A DNA stretch of 14,276 bases from Baffinella frigidus (Eukaryota; Cryptophyceae; Cryptomonadales; Baffinellaceae), in NCBI GenBank assembly GCA_026770585.1, contig MU646924.1:268143-282418 (forward strand), in the 5' to 3' direction. The translations under genes were made by a program, and so were the position numbers. The notes under the pieces are model-generated. The model searched no databases and was not told the origin of the DNA. It saw nothing but the letters and a program-made list of their open reading frames with translations. Below, piece by piece: positions 14,048 through 14,276 of this stretch; the first letter of the stretch is position 1; the number at the start of each line of letters is the position of its first letter.

Positions 14048-14061
14048 TACGAAGCTTCGTA
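14048..14061. repeat. Second copy of the TACGAAGCTTCGTA palindrome
   Basis: The same 14-bp palindrome begins the A element at 1491, and both are followed by a GGCCAC word. Here no A-element body follows, so this may be a decayed A border or an independent copy of the motif. Confidence 0.5.
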
Positions 14062-14098
14062 AGGCCACTTGGAAACCGGCCTTTAAGTCGGCGAGAAA

Positions 14099-14139
14099 CC
14101 ATTATTCTCAGAATAATGGTGGTCCTAGGGGGGGGGGCA
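14099..14139. repeat. Palindrome joined to half of a fold-back arm
   Basis: CCATTATTCT and AGAATAATGG (14099-14119) pair around a single C. Next comes GGTGGTCCTA with a run of ten G and CAC. This equals the centre and right arm of the fold-back family (compare 2766-2791). The left arm of this copy is absent. Confidence 0.6.
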
Positions 14140-14148
14140 CCTCACGTC

Positions 14149-14208
14149 AGTACGGCACAGATCCTAGAGATATGTGCCGTACTAACTGCACGGCACAGAT
14201 CCTAGAGA
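14149..14208 (+). repeat. Hairpin and 19-bp direct repeat
   Basis: AGTACGGCACA (14149-14159) pairs perfectly with TGTGCCGTACT (14173-14183). ACGGCACAGATCCTAGAGA occurs at 14152-14170 and again at 14190-14208. The arrangement suggests partial duplication of a small hairpin between two fold-back halves. Confidence 0.8.
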
Positions 14209-14230
14209 GATGCGTTCTCTCTCTAAAGAA

Positions 14231-14276
14231 GTACCTCGCTTCTAAGACCCCCCCCCCCCCCCCCCCCCCCCCCCCC
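14231..14276 (+). repeat. Fold-back left half ending in 29 C at the window edge
   Basis: GTACCTCGCTTCTAAGA matches the flank GTACCTCGCTCATAAGA of the fold-back at 2741 and is followed, as there, by a C run. Here the run reaches 29 C and meets the end of the window. The expected right arm would start with a G run, forming a hairpin that is hard to sequence. The run length and the end of the sequence may therefore be assembly artefacts. Confidence 0.75.

Overview
The window looks like nuclear DNA from the end region (subtelomere) of a eukaryotic chromosome. Two signals support this. First, it holds a 113-bp array of CCCTAAA units and about 5.7 kb of decayed TTTAGGG-type repeats. Second, its only convincing coding sequence is a GC-rich gene start at the far left edge, and it looks eukaryotic. 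The TTTAGGG unit is used by plants, many green algae, alveolates (apicomplexans, chromerids, dinoflagellates) and oomycetes. The sequence alone does not decide between these. No rRNA, tRNA, CRISPR array or bacterial-type gene was seen.

Layout, left to right. Positions 1-268 (minus strand) hold the first 89 codons of a gene with an MGN amino terminus and the front half of a PAS-like domain. It is transcribed leftward, away from the repeats, and runs off the window. A 13-bp perfect dyad lies about 110-145 bp upstream of its ATG. From about 430 to 6.9 kb the DNA is a mosaic of short non-coding elements with inverted ends. It includes: a family with TTATCCGG ends (three copies at 1952, 4825 and 6239); a family with GGACCATTTTAAA ends (4977, older relative at 521), one copy of which holds a perfect 42-bp palindrome; a hairpin element (1019-1172, truncated relative at 13572); a long hairpin (3293-3481); and a 1.28-kb segment (2971-4251) bounded by 27-bp inverted repeats that encloses the CCCTAAA array.

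From 6920 to 12644 the plus strand is a degenerate TTTAGGG array organised into larger units of about 1.0-1.1 kb. Each unit repeats the same order of variant blocks (TTTACGG, TTTATGG, TTTAGTG, TTCAGGG and others). It is interrupted by short elements and by one inverted-repeat element (10819-11174). The last 1.6 kb holds more of the same elements, a 157-bp fold-back with C-run/G-run arms, and finally half of a related fold-back that ends the window in a run of 29 C.

The most interesting theme is a short dispersed element family, here called A/B. There are at least ten copies on both strands. One end carries one or two copies of the 9-mer AAAGGACCT. The body contains TATGTTGGGAG and CTGCAG, and the other end is near GATCCGAAAG. 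At 7402 and 10379 that 9-mer end, which resembles the telomere unit, joins directly to TTTAGGG repeats. This suggests (inference) an element that favours telomeric DNA, or one spread by subtelomeric recombination. Apart from the left-edge gene and one weak exon-like fragment (1610-1705), long open frames here run through repeats and are treated as chance.
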